Assembly: GCA_030407085.1 (NCBI GenBank)
Contig: CM059582.1
Coordinates: forward strand, 162,804,001 to 162,868,000
DNA length: 64,000 nucleotides
Reading direction: 5' to 3'
DNA from: Trichopria drosophilae
Taxonomy: Eukaryota > Arthropoda > Insecta > Hymenoptera > Diapriidae
The notes below the pieces were generated by a model. It searched no databases. It was not told the DNA's origin and saw only the letters and a list, made by a program, of their open reading frames with translations. The translations under genes were made by a program, and so were the position numbers. Positions 26,345 through 37,700 of this stretch are shown here, piece after piece (position 1 is the first letter of the stretch; each line of letters starts with the position of its first letter).

Positions 26345-29300
26345 ATGAAACCGCGCCGGAAGTGTTGTGCCCATTGTCCGGGAAATACGCCCCCATTAAA
26401 CGAACCTCGAGCACATGAATGTGATGTACCGAATTATGTTGCCGGAAATCTCCGAGTTTCATCTCTACGAAAATTCAGCCCTGGTGATGAGCAACGCGCT
26501 AAAGCCCTTCGGGGTAATCCTGCTAAAGAGATTCCTGTTCGCCGTGACTCTTGTTGCGAAAGATTTTATGTGGCTAAAAAGTTTCACGCTGAAAATCTTC
26601 AGCATCAACCGTTACCTGACCGAGTTGATGATGCGATTTTTACCAACCACAAACTCGCTACAGACCCATATATGCGGGGTCCGGTTCACAGGTTTGACAG
26701 ATAAGAAGAATATTCCTAATTTAGCCTTTTTTGATATTTTTTAAAACAATCGACTAAAGCAAATAACAAATATTATTTATTGATAATATTGTACGCACAT
26801 AATATCGCCTGTTGAATGATAAAACTTTCTTCTTCATTATTGATGATTTTCAAAAAATTAATTTTTTATTTTCTTACTTTCTTAAGGTGTCATTGGTAAT
26901 GAGTTGTGATGAAATAAAATGTTAAACAAACTTTCAGATGTATATCTTAATAATCTTTATTACAAATCTTTCTTCTATGCTTTTTATCTTAACTACTTCG
27001 TGTTAACAATATAAACATTTTTTTAAGTCAATGCCTTTATAGACGTATTTCACCTCCAAAATGATATTGATACTCCTCCACTGACATTTTTTGAACTGTC
27101 TCTGTACTAGTCATGTTTATTCTTGGATTTCATATTTCCTCTTTTAAAGTGATCCGCCGACAAGGTAGGAACTTTCACTAAAAACTGTAAATAAAAAATT
27201 AATGAATCGATTTTTCAAAATTTGGTCCTGTGTAAGGGTGATTCTATAATTACTATACTCTGTATTATAAAAAATACCAAATAAATTAATTAAGAACTTA
27301 CCGAGTATTTACGGAAATAAGTAATTTTTACTTATTTCCCAAAATTCTCGGGCTCTCTTTAATTAATGTCTGTGGTATTTTCTAGGAAACCATCTATAGT
27401 AATTAGAATTACCTTTACAAAGCCCGAATTTTGAAAATTTTATTCAGACATCTTTAACTTACGTTTTTTAGTGAAATTTTCTACGTTACCGGAGGACTAT
27501 TCTTTAAAATCCCATTAAATTTGACCGGAGTTTAATATTTCTCCACAATAAAGCTACTTGATATTCCATTGTCGTAGATTTGAGTTCGCTTGGGTGAAGT
27601 CTTGTCATTACACACGTTTAGGATGTAATTTTGCGATACAAAAATTGCTGAATATACTTATTTTTTTAATATTACTAAATAATATTATTCATAAATGCGA
27701 ACCAAACGTATAAAATATGCATAATCTCAACACATAATTTGCTTCATTAATTTATTGCATGTTGCCATTATCAATTTATTCCACTGTTAAATAGTATATG
27801 GACCAATTAAAAACAAATAGATTAGACTTACGTTAATGTTTAATTATTCAGTAAAATGATCAATTTCATTCTCCCCACTGCTGTTGAATCCTAATAGTCC
27901 TGTTATGCGACAAGAATTCATGACTTGAAAATAGTTCTGAAGTTTGAGTTCGCTCTTTGGGTTGAATGCTCTATTTTATCTCGGAAATTGATAGTTAGGT
28001 TAGATATACATACATGTAAATCACATTTTATGTTAAGTACAAAATAGTTAATTTATAATCAATTTGCTTTCATTTGATAATGAAATTATGAATATTTTTG
28101 ATGCAGTAGGTGTAAAATATTTTACACCTACTGCATCAAAACACGAAATTTGAATCTCAGGCGTAGAATTTTCACCCTTATAAACTTCGGTCCGGCTTTG
28201 CCGTCCTTCAGGTTCTATTTTCGAGATGTAAAACTCCATTTTACTCCCTTGATATAAAAATAAATATTTTTAATGTCATTTAAAGCAACATATAAACATG
28301 ATCACAGATTAATAATGAATCTACAATATTAGGATAGGTAACATGTGTGTATGTCGTTATAATTCTTGAGATGTTGTTAAGAATATAGTCATTAACCGAA
28401 AAACTGGCAATTTTCTTAAAAAATAACTATGTTCATTGAGCTTTTTAAAACAAAAATTCATTTACAGCTGCTAAAAAAAGTCACAAATATGTTAGACATT
28501 TTTTGTGGAGGAGAATTTATTGGGATTTTTAAAAACGTAAATAATAATTTTTGAAATTTATGAAATGATATTTACAATTATTTTTGATAAATGACATTTA
28601 CGGCGATAGAACATACAATATTTTATTACGTAAATAATTAATGGATTTATGGTCTGCTTAAAAATACCAACAACAATATTACTTAAATTATTTTGATAAA
28701 TATGTGTAATATGATGGTACGATGGTTTAAATGACATAGCAAAACATTGCAATTTTATTTTTATTTATTTTTTTTTGACGGAGGGGGAAATTATTATATT
28801 ATTATTCAATAGATTTTCGTGTTTTTGCCCAAAATTTATTAAATTGTAATAACATGTTATTACTGCTGCAGCAAACAAAAATCGTATTTTTAACGAGACC
28901 AGATAGTAATTTGTATTTTCATGTTTAATAACATTTATTTGAGTTAAATTCGTTATTTTATCATCAGACAGATTTGATATAATATAACAATAGCCATATT
29001 GGGAATTATATACGAAAAGAAAGACAAACATATGTCGCTAAAAATGAGATTTTTTGGTCGAGCTTGATGAGAACCTCCCCTTAAGATGCAACCCTTTCAA
29101 ATGGTGTCGTTGAGTTTGCTGAAGATTCCATTCTCTTAGATCTTGCAAAATTACATTTGCTGTAAATTTTCTACTTGATATTGTTCATACAATAAATTCC
29201 TTAAGGAAAGGCAAGATTTACCGTTGGACATTTTATACATATTACTAGTTGATTATTTTAACTTAATTACACGCACTAAAAGAATAGGTCAATGAAATAT

Positions 29301-31728
29301 AATAATAGATTTAATGTAATATTAGGAAATTTATCCAAATATTCAAATGTTTTAACTAGGAAGCAAAAACGAATATATCACCTTCTAATCCCTGGTAGAA
29401 ACTTATCCATTTTTTTCTTACACTATCCACTTTGCCTAGACCTTTAACAAGGCGAATACATTAATTGTACAATTCGTGGCGAAAAAATGGATTGATTTCT
29501 AGTAGGGATATTTGATTGAATTTGTCATTTTTTTCAGTGCACTTACAATAAGGCACATTTATCAAAACAAAGGGGAAATAGAAATAAAATAATGAAGTAA
29601 TTAATCTATCCACAATTAATTGTTTAAGTCAATGTTTTCGCGAAGAATATCGCACACTCAAATTAGTACGAGAACAAGTTCTGTCACCGAGTCAAACAAA
29701 AATTACATATATATATAATATAAAATAATTCACTCGTTTGACTTGTGCGTAAATCACCTACTTCGCACACTTGTATTGTATCGTAATGTATTATCTCACT
29801 ACAAAAGTTCCGCTCATTTTCCTCAAATGTACAATGTTTCCATGATTGAAATCTGAATAAATAATTACTTTCTTCTTATGCTATGGAATTGTAACGAAAG
29901 CATTTCCATGATTATTGTTTACGTAATAAATTAAAAATTCTTGAGAAATCGAAAAAATTTAAATAAACGAAATTGATTATTTTACAAATTTACAAATGTT
30001 TCTGCAGATGTCAACGTATCAAACCGAAGACACTGGCTGAAAGAAAAAGGGCAAACCAAGATAGTTTCCATAAATATGGGCCTGCCTTGGGTTGCAAAAA
30101 GCCCATGACATACATGGATTTAGCTATTTGCTGGGAAACTCCAATAAATGCAAGTTACGAACCAAGAAGGCCACCGCGTATAGACGGCTCATATGGAGGT
30201 TCGGCACCGGCGATTTTTGCTTTGGTACAGCACGATGATGCAACTGGTGATGTAAAAGAAGGATACATTACTATGAAACCTGAAGTTGTGTGTGAACCAG
30301 AATGCCATACCAATGAATGCACTGAAAAAGAAGTTCGACAAAGCCCTTGTCAACCATGTGATTGTGACACGGTAAAGGTAAAATATATTTATATTCGTTT
30401 TCATTATCATAAATCGCCGCAATTATGAATTAAATTTTGATACATTGAATTGGATCTTAATTAGTTAAAGCGTCGAAGTATTGACTTTATAATTTGTAGT
30501 CTTAATTAATGAATAATTTCCTTTCAACTATTTTTTAGAAATTATGTATATATTTTCTTCGGTGTTTGATAGTTTTTGTAAGTTAAAATACATTGAGTCT
30601 TTCTCGATTTTCAATTATGCAATTTAAGTAAATTAAACAACGAATAAAAATGACAAGGTTTTGTCGCGTACAAGATGAAATAGAAACGTTTCACTCGTGC
30701 GCAAATTACCTACTTCTCGCACTTGTATTGTACTATTTGCGCATAAAAAACAGTGTACGAAATTGAATTTCGCTCGTGAAGTTACAAAATAAAATACATT
30801 CAATTAATTTGTTATTCAAACGAATTATTTTTTATTTTTATTTTTATTTATTAAACAGGCCTGAGGCCCTTATAATAAGTTACAAAATATTGAGGTAGTG
30901 AACATAGATTATATTTATTTGCTTTGTTTTGTAATTTTACTTTTTTTCGCATATAGATAGATGTCAATCTGTCAAACGGTTTTCGCTGTGGCTCGCTTTG
31001 TGATACTTTATCTATTAAAACATATTATTATATATATAATTATATGTATGTTTTTCCACAAACATATTATTATTATTATTATTATCATTATTATATACGT
31101 CGTATTATACTTGTTCATGATTTATTTAAATAAAATAAATTGTTTAAATTCCATCCGTAAGAATTACTTTTTGATTGCAAATTTAACGAAAAATGAGATT
31201 GCAATGAAGAAACTTATTACGCTAAGCTTTATCTCATTCAAACAGGAAGACGCAAAATCCGTAAGCAAGGAGAATGATGATCTTTGCAAAGATTTCGGCG
31301 CGATTCATATCTCAGGCGAAGAACAACACAACAATCATCAAGGAAGACCGAATTCCGGGCTGATAGCAACTCGATGTAAGCGTCTAAATCACATGAGGCA
31401 TTGTGTTGCGTGTGATCACGGACATAAGAATTCGATAAATTCACCAAGAAGACCAAACTGCAGACCTGCAAAATCGGCATCATATTTACAAAAATTTACG
31501 ACCCGAAGAAATGGTTTACCCGGAAAGCCGTTTGTTCCAAGGCCAAGGACGCCTTTTGCTAGGAGGTCGTTTTGCATCGATACTCTGGCTCCACCATTTA
31601 GCATCATTAATGGATGTAGAGATGCTGATTATCCAGAACATTGGAGACTTACATCGGTTTATCAACAATCATATAGAAATCCACGAAAGATGAGGGAAGG
31701 AAAAACTTTACTTACTTATGATCGATAA
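26345..31728 (+). CDS. Proposed three-exon gene for a Cys/Arg-rich protein, function unknown
   Basis: Exons 26345-26691, 30008-30377 and 31246-31728 join with correct phases (2, then 0) to give 399 residues and a TAA stop. Acceptors TTTCTGCAG and TTCAAACAG are good; the third-exon junction uses AAG/GTAAAA. The first donor (CACAG/GTTTGA) is weak, so linking exon 1 is the least certain step. Exon 1 is GC-rich with G-heavy first codon positions in this frame (KPRRKCCAHCPGN). Exon 2 has KYGPALGCKKPMTYMDLAICW, then NASYEPRRPPRIDGSYGG and a Cys cluster (CEPECHTNEC, CQPCDC). Exon 3 has CVACDHGH and ends DADYPEHWRLTSVYQQSYRNP. There is no signal peptide and no membrane helix. Short Pro/Tyr/Trp motifs of this kind recall axonemal microtubule-associated proteins, but that is only a resemblance. 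AATAAA overlaps the stop codon. Confidence 0.6.
26956..26961 (-). terminator. Isolated minus-strand AATAAA
   Basis: It lies about 75 bases downstream of a 25-codon minus-strand ORF (27113-27036; MTSTETVQKMSVEEYQYHFG) that abuts the MITE at 27139. Taken together they could be the 3' end of a small minus-strand gene, but no supporting upstream exon was found. Confidence 0.15.
27139..27513. mobile_element. Fold-back MITE, copy A
   Basis: The left end is TTTTAAAGTGATCCGCCG; the right end is the inverse with GGAGGACTATTCTTTAAAA. Inner arms are also inverse: CCTGTGTAAGGGTGATTCTA faces TAGAATTACCTTTACAAAGC. The same architecture and words recur at 56221-56562, defining a family. There is no ORF. 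A partial relative (GGGCTTTGTAACTGTAATTC with its inverse) lies near 43455-43620. Confidence 0.7.
28096..28141. repeat. Exact 46 bp palindrome
   Basis: The arm TTTTGATGCAGTAGGTGTAA (extended by AAT) is followed with no spacer by its exact reverse complement. It lies inside a 63-codon minus-strand ORF (28239-28048) whose first half looks coding-like (EPEGRQSRTEVYKGENSTPE), so the ORF past this point is an artefact of the palindrome. Confidence 0.95.
28140..28239 (-). CDS. Possible first exon or remnant of a small minus-strand gene
   Basis: From the ATG at 28239 the frame reads MEFYISKIEPEGRQSRTEVY and continues with a Ser/Thr/Pro/Glu-rich stretch to ISCF, where the 46 bp palindrome begins. 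Base composition is locally less AT-rich. No upstream exon, family or convincing donor was found, so this is tentative. Confidence 0.2.
29731..29781. repeat. Dispersed repeat copy, partner at 30691-30732
   Basis: CACTCGT, TGCG(T/C)AAAT, ACCTACTTC and CACTTGTATTGTA words occur in the same order at both places, and more diverged near 24560. Both main copies lie inside introns of the proposed 26345-31728 gene. It looks like an interspersed element. Confidence 0.5.
31060..31105. repeat. (TTA)n microsatellite
   Basis: Runs of ATTATT with one C interruption. It is intronic and causes the poly-Ile N-terminus of the open frame that runs into the third exon at 31246. That N-terminus is not real protein. 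Confidence 0.8.
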
Positions 31729-31749
31729 ATAAATTTATATAATTATGAT

Positions 31750-34670
31750 TAAAAAAAAAAAGATCAGATGTATCAAAAGACTTGATGCTTAGAACGAATT
31801 GTAGAGTGTGAGGATGGGGGTAGGTCATTTGGAAATGATGCGAGAAGTACAACATTACATTTTTTGTATTCTGGATACTGATTGCCAAATTGCGAGCTGT
31901 AAATTCTTCTGCAGTCACATAAGATGCTTCCAAGCTGATGAACATATATTGCGCGTCATAAATAAACTGAAACACAGTTCATTTAATGCTTCGGAAGTAT
32001 TTGTTGAAATTTGTATTATGCTCGGTCATATAAATGTATTTATATTCTCATTGCCTGAGGGTTTTTCCTCTCTTTTTTCTAACAATAATTATTTAAAGTT
32101 TTAGAATGTTTTCTGTTAGCACTTCAAAAGCCCTCGAAACGTAGTAGTAGAAATTTAAAAAAAACTTTTGCCTATTCCGAAATGATTCCCTAGAGTATAG
32201 AGAACCATGATCAAAAAGTATTTTCATGTGTGTTTCTACAGAAAGCCCAAATGACTACACGCTATCGACTCTTAAATGTGATTTTAGATCAAGCCTGAAG
32301 TGATAATTTTCATTAAGAAAACATCTCATCCAAGATGTTTATTTAAATGCAGATATTATTTATATTTTTGTTTACACTAGTGGCAGTACAATATCCTATT
32401 AAAAGCACTTTCTATTTCGAAACCTCAAGCCTTGAATTAAATATAGGCTAACATTTTTTTGTTACAAAAAAAGCTCTGGGCCAAATATTTTGCTTTTACC
32501 GGTGGCTTTGGAATCTATTTGGTGTGTAGAATCGAGATAAGATATATTGAAATAATAAATGTATTATACACAAAGAATTCGTTGCTGTAAATTACGTATT
32601 TTCACAGTATGAGGATTAATTGTATTTTTATTACATTTAAAATTGTATACAGCAAGTAAATACCTCCCCTTTTGTTTTACACATTTCCTGTAATTGCAAT
32701 AACAGGTGTCTTAATGAGAGATATTTTTCTCTTTACCTTTAAAACGTTTTCCAGCGTTAAAAAATGACATTAAAAGTGATTTTTTAGGATGCTAAAAGGA
32801 TCTTCAATGAATAAGATACTGTTCGATACGTTACCTAATTAAGTATTGATTGCCTAAAAATGAATGTATATTCCTATTCAATTTCTACTTTCCTGGTAAT
32901 TTTCTTTTAGATATTAATAAACAGAATATATCGTTTATTACGTCAGTATGTAGGCATTATTTTTCAAACATCTGATATTTCAATCTGTGGCGCAATTTTA
33001 AAAGATCCTTTACTTTATTTTACATGTAATAAGATGGTTTTATTCTTTATCCATTTTTTTCTCAGTAATGTAATAATAATTAATAATCAGTTATGTGCGA
33101 TTATTTCTTTCTAAAGTAAATTTTGTACATCACTTCTATATCAATACATTTTTTTATATAAATCGCAATTTTTGAATTGATAATATATCGTGGATTTTCT
33201 AGTGTCAACCCAGAAATATCTCAAATTAGCTTAAACGACTGCTAAAAATGTTGGAGTAATGTCTAATTTAAACATTGAGAAAAGTGTATTTTATCAGTTA
33301 CTATCCCTTGGCTTTTAAAAAGTGTATTATAGCCCTTAAAAGAAATATTATAACTAGTAAAATCCTCCGTCTTTCAGCATTTGTTTTTGACAGGTTATAC
33401 CAAACTGTATTAAACTCTCCTATTTTAAAAGAATGTTTTATTATGACTAAAAGAAGGCATTTTTAATATTTTAATTTGCAAGATAAATTTCCATAAGCAA
33501 AAATTGCTTTTAGTTAAAGAGAAATGGCTAAAATAAACTGACATATTGATTAGAATAATCTAAAATCTTCGTCCTTTAACAGGTAATCTAAAAACTTGCA
33601 TTTTATATCTGAAATATAGTACCTAGTCGAAAGAAGAAACAAAAAATATAAGCATCCGCTTGCAAGTATCTTATATATTTGAGGATGGATTTTTAACTTA
33701 TAGACTAGAAACACCAATTAATACAGTCCACCGGTCATTAAAACTTTAAAGTAGATTCTTTCTCATTTTGAGCAGAGATAACTTGGAGCAGATGTTCAAT
33801 CCACTTAAATTATATAATACATACGATCATTATAGTTTAAAGTTTAATTCGCAATGAAGTTGATAGATTTTTACGTGTAATTCGCTACTGATATGCATCT
33901 ACAAGAAGGGGACATTGAACCAACGGTAAAATAAAGTCAGTAGTAGTCGAGAGTTAAATTACCCTCTACTTTAGTTAAAGAGCGCCAAATACAATGGGAT
34001 ACCTGCATTTGCAAAAGTTACCTTCTTCAAGTGCTAACTTAATAAGTATATAATCAGTTATGCCAAATCGCGGTTTGAGAACAGGATATTATAACTCTAC
34101 CCTGTTTTTTGTAACTCCTTTCAACGCCTTTCCTCTGTACTATGATGCTCTCAATCTAATTTAATACAAATAATAAGGTATGTGATATGAAAAAATAATG
34201 TTGGATATGTAATGTAACATAGTATGTAAATATTGCTATCTGATACTCAGTTAATTTAAGATACTACATGGACATCGACAATAGTAACTTTCAAGAACTA
34301 AGTTGTTATATAATGTCAATCGCATGTCATGCAAATTTAGGTATTTGATTTCGATCATCTTATGCGCTTCAACTGCAACAAAAGGTTGAAGGACACTTTG
34401 CAACGTGCACGGAAGAAAATATAGTTTCTTTGGTAAAACATATTTGTCATTGAATATTTCTGTAAATGTACTTTAAGCAAATTCTAAATGTTAAAAGGTC
34501 GTTAAGATATTGTGATAGTTATAACATATTATGAAGAGAAACCCAGAAATATATTGAAAAAATATAGATATAATACTTGTTGCAACTGCAATTTATTCTA
34601 TTCGTAAGCGCCCTGTTGTGCATACATTTTATTATTGATATTTACGTTTTGTTACTGATTATTGTGTAAT
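31750..34670. other. Intergenic, no gene seen
   Basis: AT-rich sequence between the 3' end of the plus-strand gene and the 3' end of the left E1 alpha copy, so the two genes converge here. Only short ORFs without coding character are present. Confidence 0.5.
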
Positions 34671-34674
34671 AACA

Positions 34675-34680
34675 TTTATT
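34675..34680 (-). terminator. Polyadenylation signal AATAAA of the left BCKDHA copy
   Basis: TTTATT on the plus strand gives AATAAA on the gene strand, about 90 bases past the stop at 34769. A second weaker candidate is about 45 bases further on. Confidence 0.45.
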
Positions 34681-34768
34681 CGTTGTTTTTGCTTGTTATA
34701 ATATAATTTATATGGTATAAATAAACAATTTCAAATTACTGACATTTTCTTATTAGCCTATAACCTGT

Positions 34769-37700
34769 TTAATCTCTTGTAGCTGTAAATTTATCTAAGG
34801 GATAATGTTGAGAATACTTATTCACGTGATCTTCCATCGATGACATTTGCTTCCTGAAAAGTTATTTGCATGTATTAAACTTAGGGGAAATGCCAACTTA
34901 AAAAATAAACTCATTCTGTCGCATATATTGAAAGAGCGAGTGTGTTTGGAAAGTAAATGTTGCAGATTGATTTGATCTCTTCGTAAGAATTAAATATTGC
35001 AATTGGTGAAAGAGTGTCGAATTATGTCAATGATTTCAGCCACATTTTATAAGTTCCAACAAATCACTGCTCTACACTGAACAAATTAAATGACACTTGT
35101 GCATGATTTATTTAAAAAAATGATGATGATTCATTTAAGACATTGTTTATGAATTAGCATGAGTGTTTTTGAAAATATCTTGTACACTACTATACCTGAT
35201 ATGTTCTGGAATACTGGCATAAACGTCGTTAAATAATTCTTTCCAATGAAGTTTCGGCTTATTTTCAGCTTCTGATATTGCATTTTCCATATCCGCATTT
35301 AATGATTCGAGCAATGATTTCTCTTCATTCTCAGTCCAGTAACCAAGTTCTTCTAAGTATCGACGAAATTTGATAATTGGACTGAATTCACTCCATTGTA
35401 TGATTTCATTGGCTGACCTATACAAAGTGCTATCTTCGTTTGCACCATGATCACCAATTCTGAAACAGAATAACTTTGTTTCTTGCATATATATTCTATT
35501 AATATATGTTAATAATCCAAATACTTTTGACGAATCTCGTTAAATATAACCAAACCCTTTTCTTAGCGTAGTTTCAGGAATAACTTTGTGGAATAATATT
35601 TCGATATTTCCAATGTAGTGTTATATGGTTGGTCATTAAATATTTCATATTTGATTACGTTCATGTGTTTCACATTATGATTTTCATATATTTTGCATAG
35701 TAATTTCGAACATTAGTATTGAAAGAAAATAATAAGTGTATTAGAACCGCTGTTACCATAATTTTAAACTATTTTTTCAAAAACTCTCAACCTCCCACAA
35801 TTATTTCTATAAGAACTTATTTCTATTCAGTTATGACCAAGTGTACAATGCTTGGACATTGTATTGGAATTTAATTATCAATACGTACCGATACGACATT
35901 GCCTCGATAAGTACTGGTTTTGAGTTCTTAATTGCAAATTCTCTCGCTAGTAAAGTGGCTTGGTGCATAGCCAGGACATCATTTCCGTCCACTCGAATTG
36001 TATTTATTCCATAGGCTGGACCTCTTGCAGCAATACCGTCCCCCTTGTATTGTTGGCGAGATGGAGTTGATATCGCATATCCATTGTTACGACTATATAT
36101 CAAATCAATTAAAAAGACGAAAAATGAAAATAAAAATATCATTTTTCATAATGATTTAAACTCGTAAAAAATACACAGTGTAATTAATGTTCAATACTGT
36201 TTTTGCCTTTGATAAGTGAAGTAGGATTCTCGAGTATTTTTTCTTGTTGAAAACGATCACATCCTCAGAATTTCGCTATCACGTTGCATTTGTAAGAAAA
36301 GTAAAGTTGAAACCATTGGAAGTTCACTTGTTTGTGCTAAAGGTTACTTTTGTTTTCACAATCGAAGTGCGAATCTCTAATTTCTTTTGGGTGCAAACTT
36401 TGTAGTATTATGACAGTTTACGATTTTTGAGGCTATTTATTCTATTTATTCGTGCTGAAACCGATGGAAAAAATATCAACGTTTTCAGCATTAGAATGCA
36501 ATCAGCACTGTGATTGCGAAAAAGACTTTTCGGCTTCGAAAATACTCAAAATATGTTCGAAACTGCCTAATTTTACATACTTGACTTACTTTCCTCAAAA
36601 CTACAACGTGATAGAACAATTCTAGAAACGTCATAGTTTTTATTACCCTAAAAATAATTCGAAAATGATGCACGGCAAATCAACGACAACAAAAAGTAAA
36701 ATTTTGCCGATCTGTTTAACTATTGGTACGTAATCGAACCTGATTTCTGGGTGTTTCCCAAAAGTGTCTTATTTTAGAACAATTAGGAAATAACATTTGG
36801 CGATTTCTGAATTTTGAACTATAGTCAAAGCTTATATACGGAGAAAGGTGATTGGGTCATAAGCCAATAAGGCGGGTGCAAATTTCATCGATAGCAACTC
36901 CAAATGTGAGATCCCAATACATGAAAGATATACTTTCTGAAGTTGAAGATATCAGACAATTTTAGCATTTACCACTGGAAATATCTAAAAGATTGATGAG
37001 CCTTTTTTGACGAATTACTTGAAAGTTTTAAAGAAATAATTGATTGTATCTTTTAGTAATGTATTAGAAAAAGTGTTGTAATCTTTTTTGGATTTTCAGT
37101 AATAGTTATAAATTATTCAGAATATATTTTCCTGTGGCTTTCACTTACCTATACAGTGAAAATACACCATATATAGTGCAGTCTCAGCAAGAAGATAAAT
37201 TAATTATTTTTCTGTCAATTTTAATCTGTCTACATTTATTACTAATTGAGTGTATAACTATACCAGATAAAGACAACTGGACATTCCAAAGTCGCTGCAA
37301 AATTAAAAGCAGCATGAGCATCTCCTTCGCTGGCTGCACCTTCTCCAAAATAACATACCACACAGGTATTTCGTTTTTCTCTCTTGAAAGCATATGCGGC
37401 CCCTACGGCTATTGAATAAATTTGAAATTTAAACTTGCACAACTATAAAATCATTAGAACTTTTGAAGATTCTTTTTAATGTAAATTTGTAATTAATTAT
37501 CCCACACAAAACCGAATCTTACAAGGTTAAATAATGTTGCTATTAACAATAGGCCAACCTTATTTAACCTTGTTGTAAGGTTCGGTTCTGTTAGGGGCTG
37601 GTTCAAATGCCATACGATATTTAACTTATCTTGTATAAAAACGTTATTCGTTTTAATAATTGAATTATAATTTTTATGAAAAACCCAACGGGCGCGAAGA

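Noticed and set aside
30961..31245. N-terminal half of the 255-codon ORF ending at 31728
   Set aside because: The Ile/Tyr-rich part comes from a TTA microsatellite and intron sequence. Real coding starts at the acceptor at 31245/31246.
35147..35195. Extension of the left E1 alpha exon 7 ORF to a stop at 35147
   Set aside because: The homologous exon ends at AG/GTATAG (35196), and the true C-terminal exon (34853-34769) is present with matching phase.
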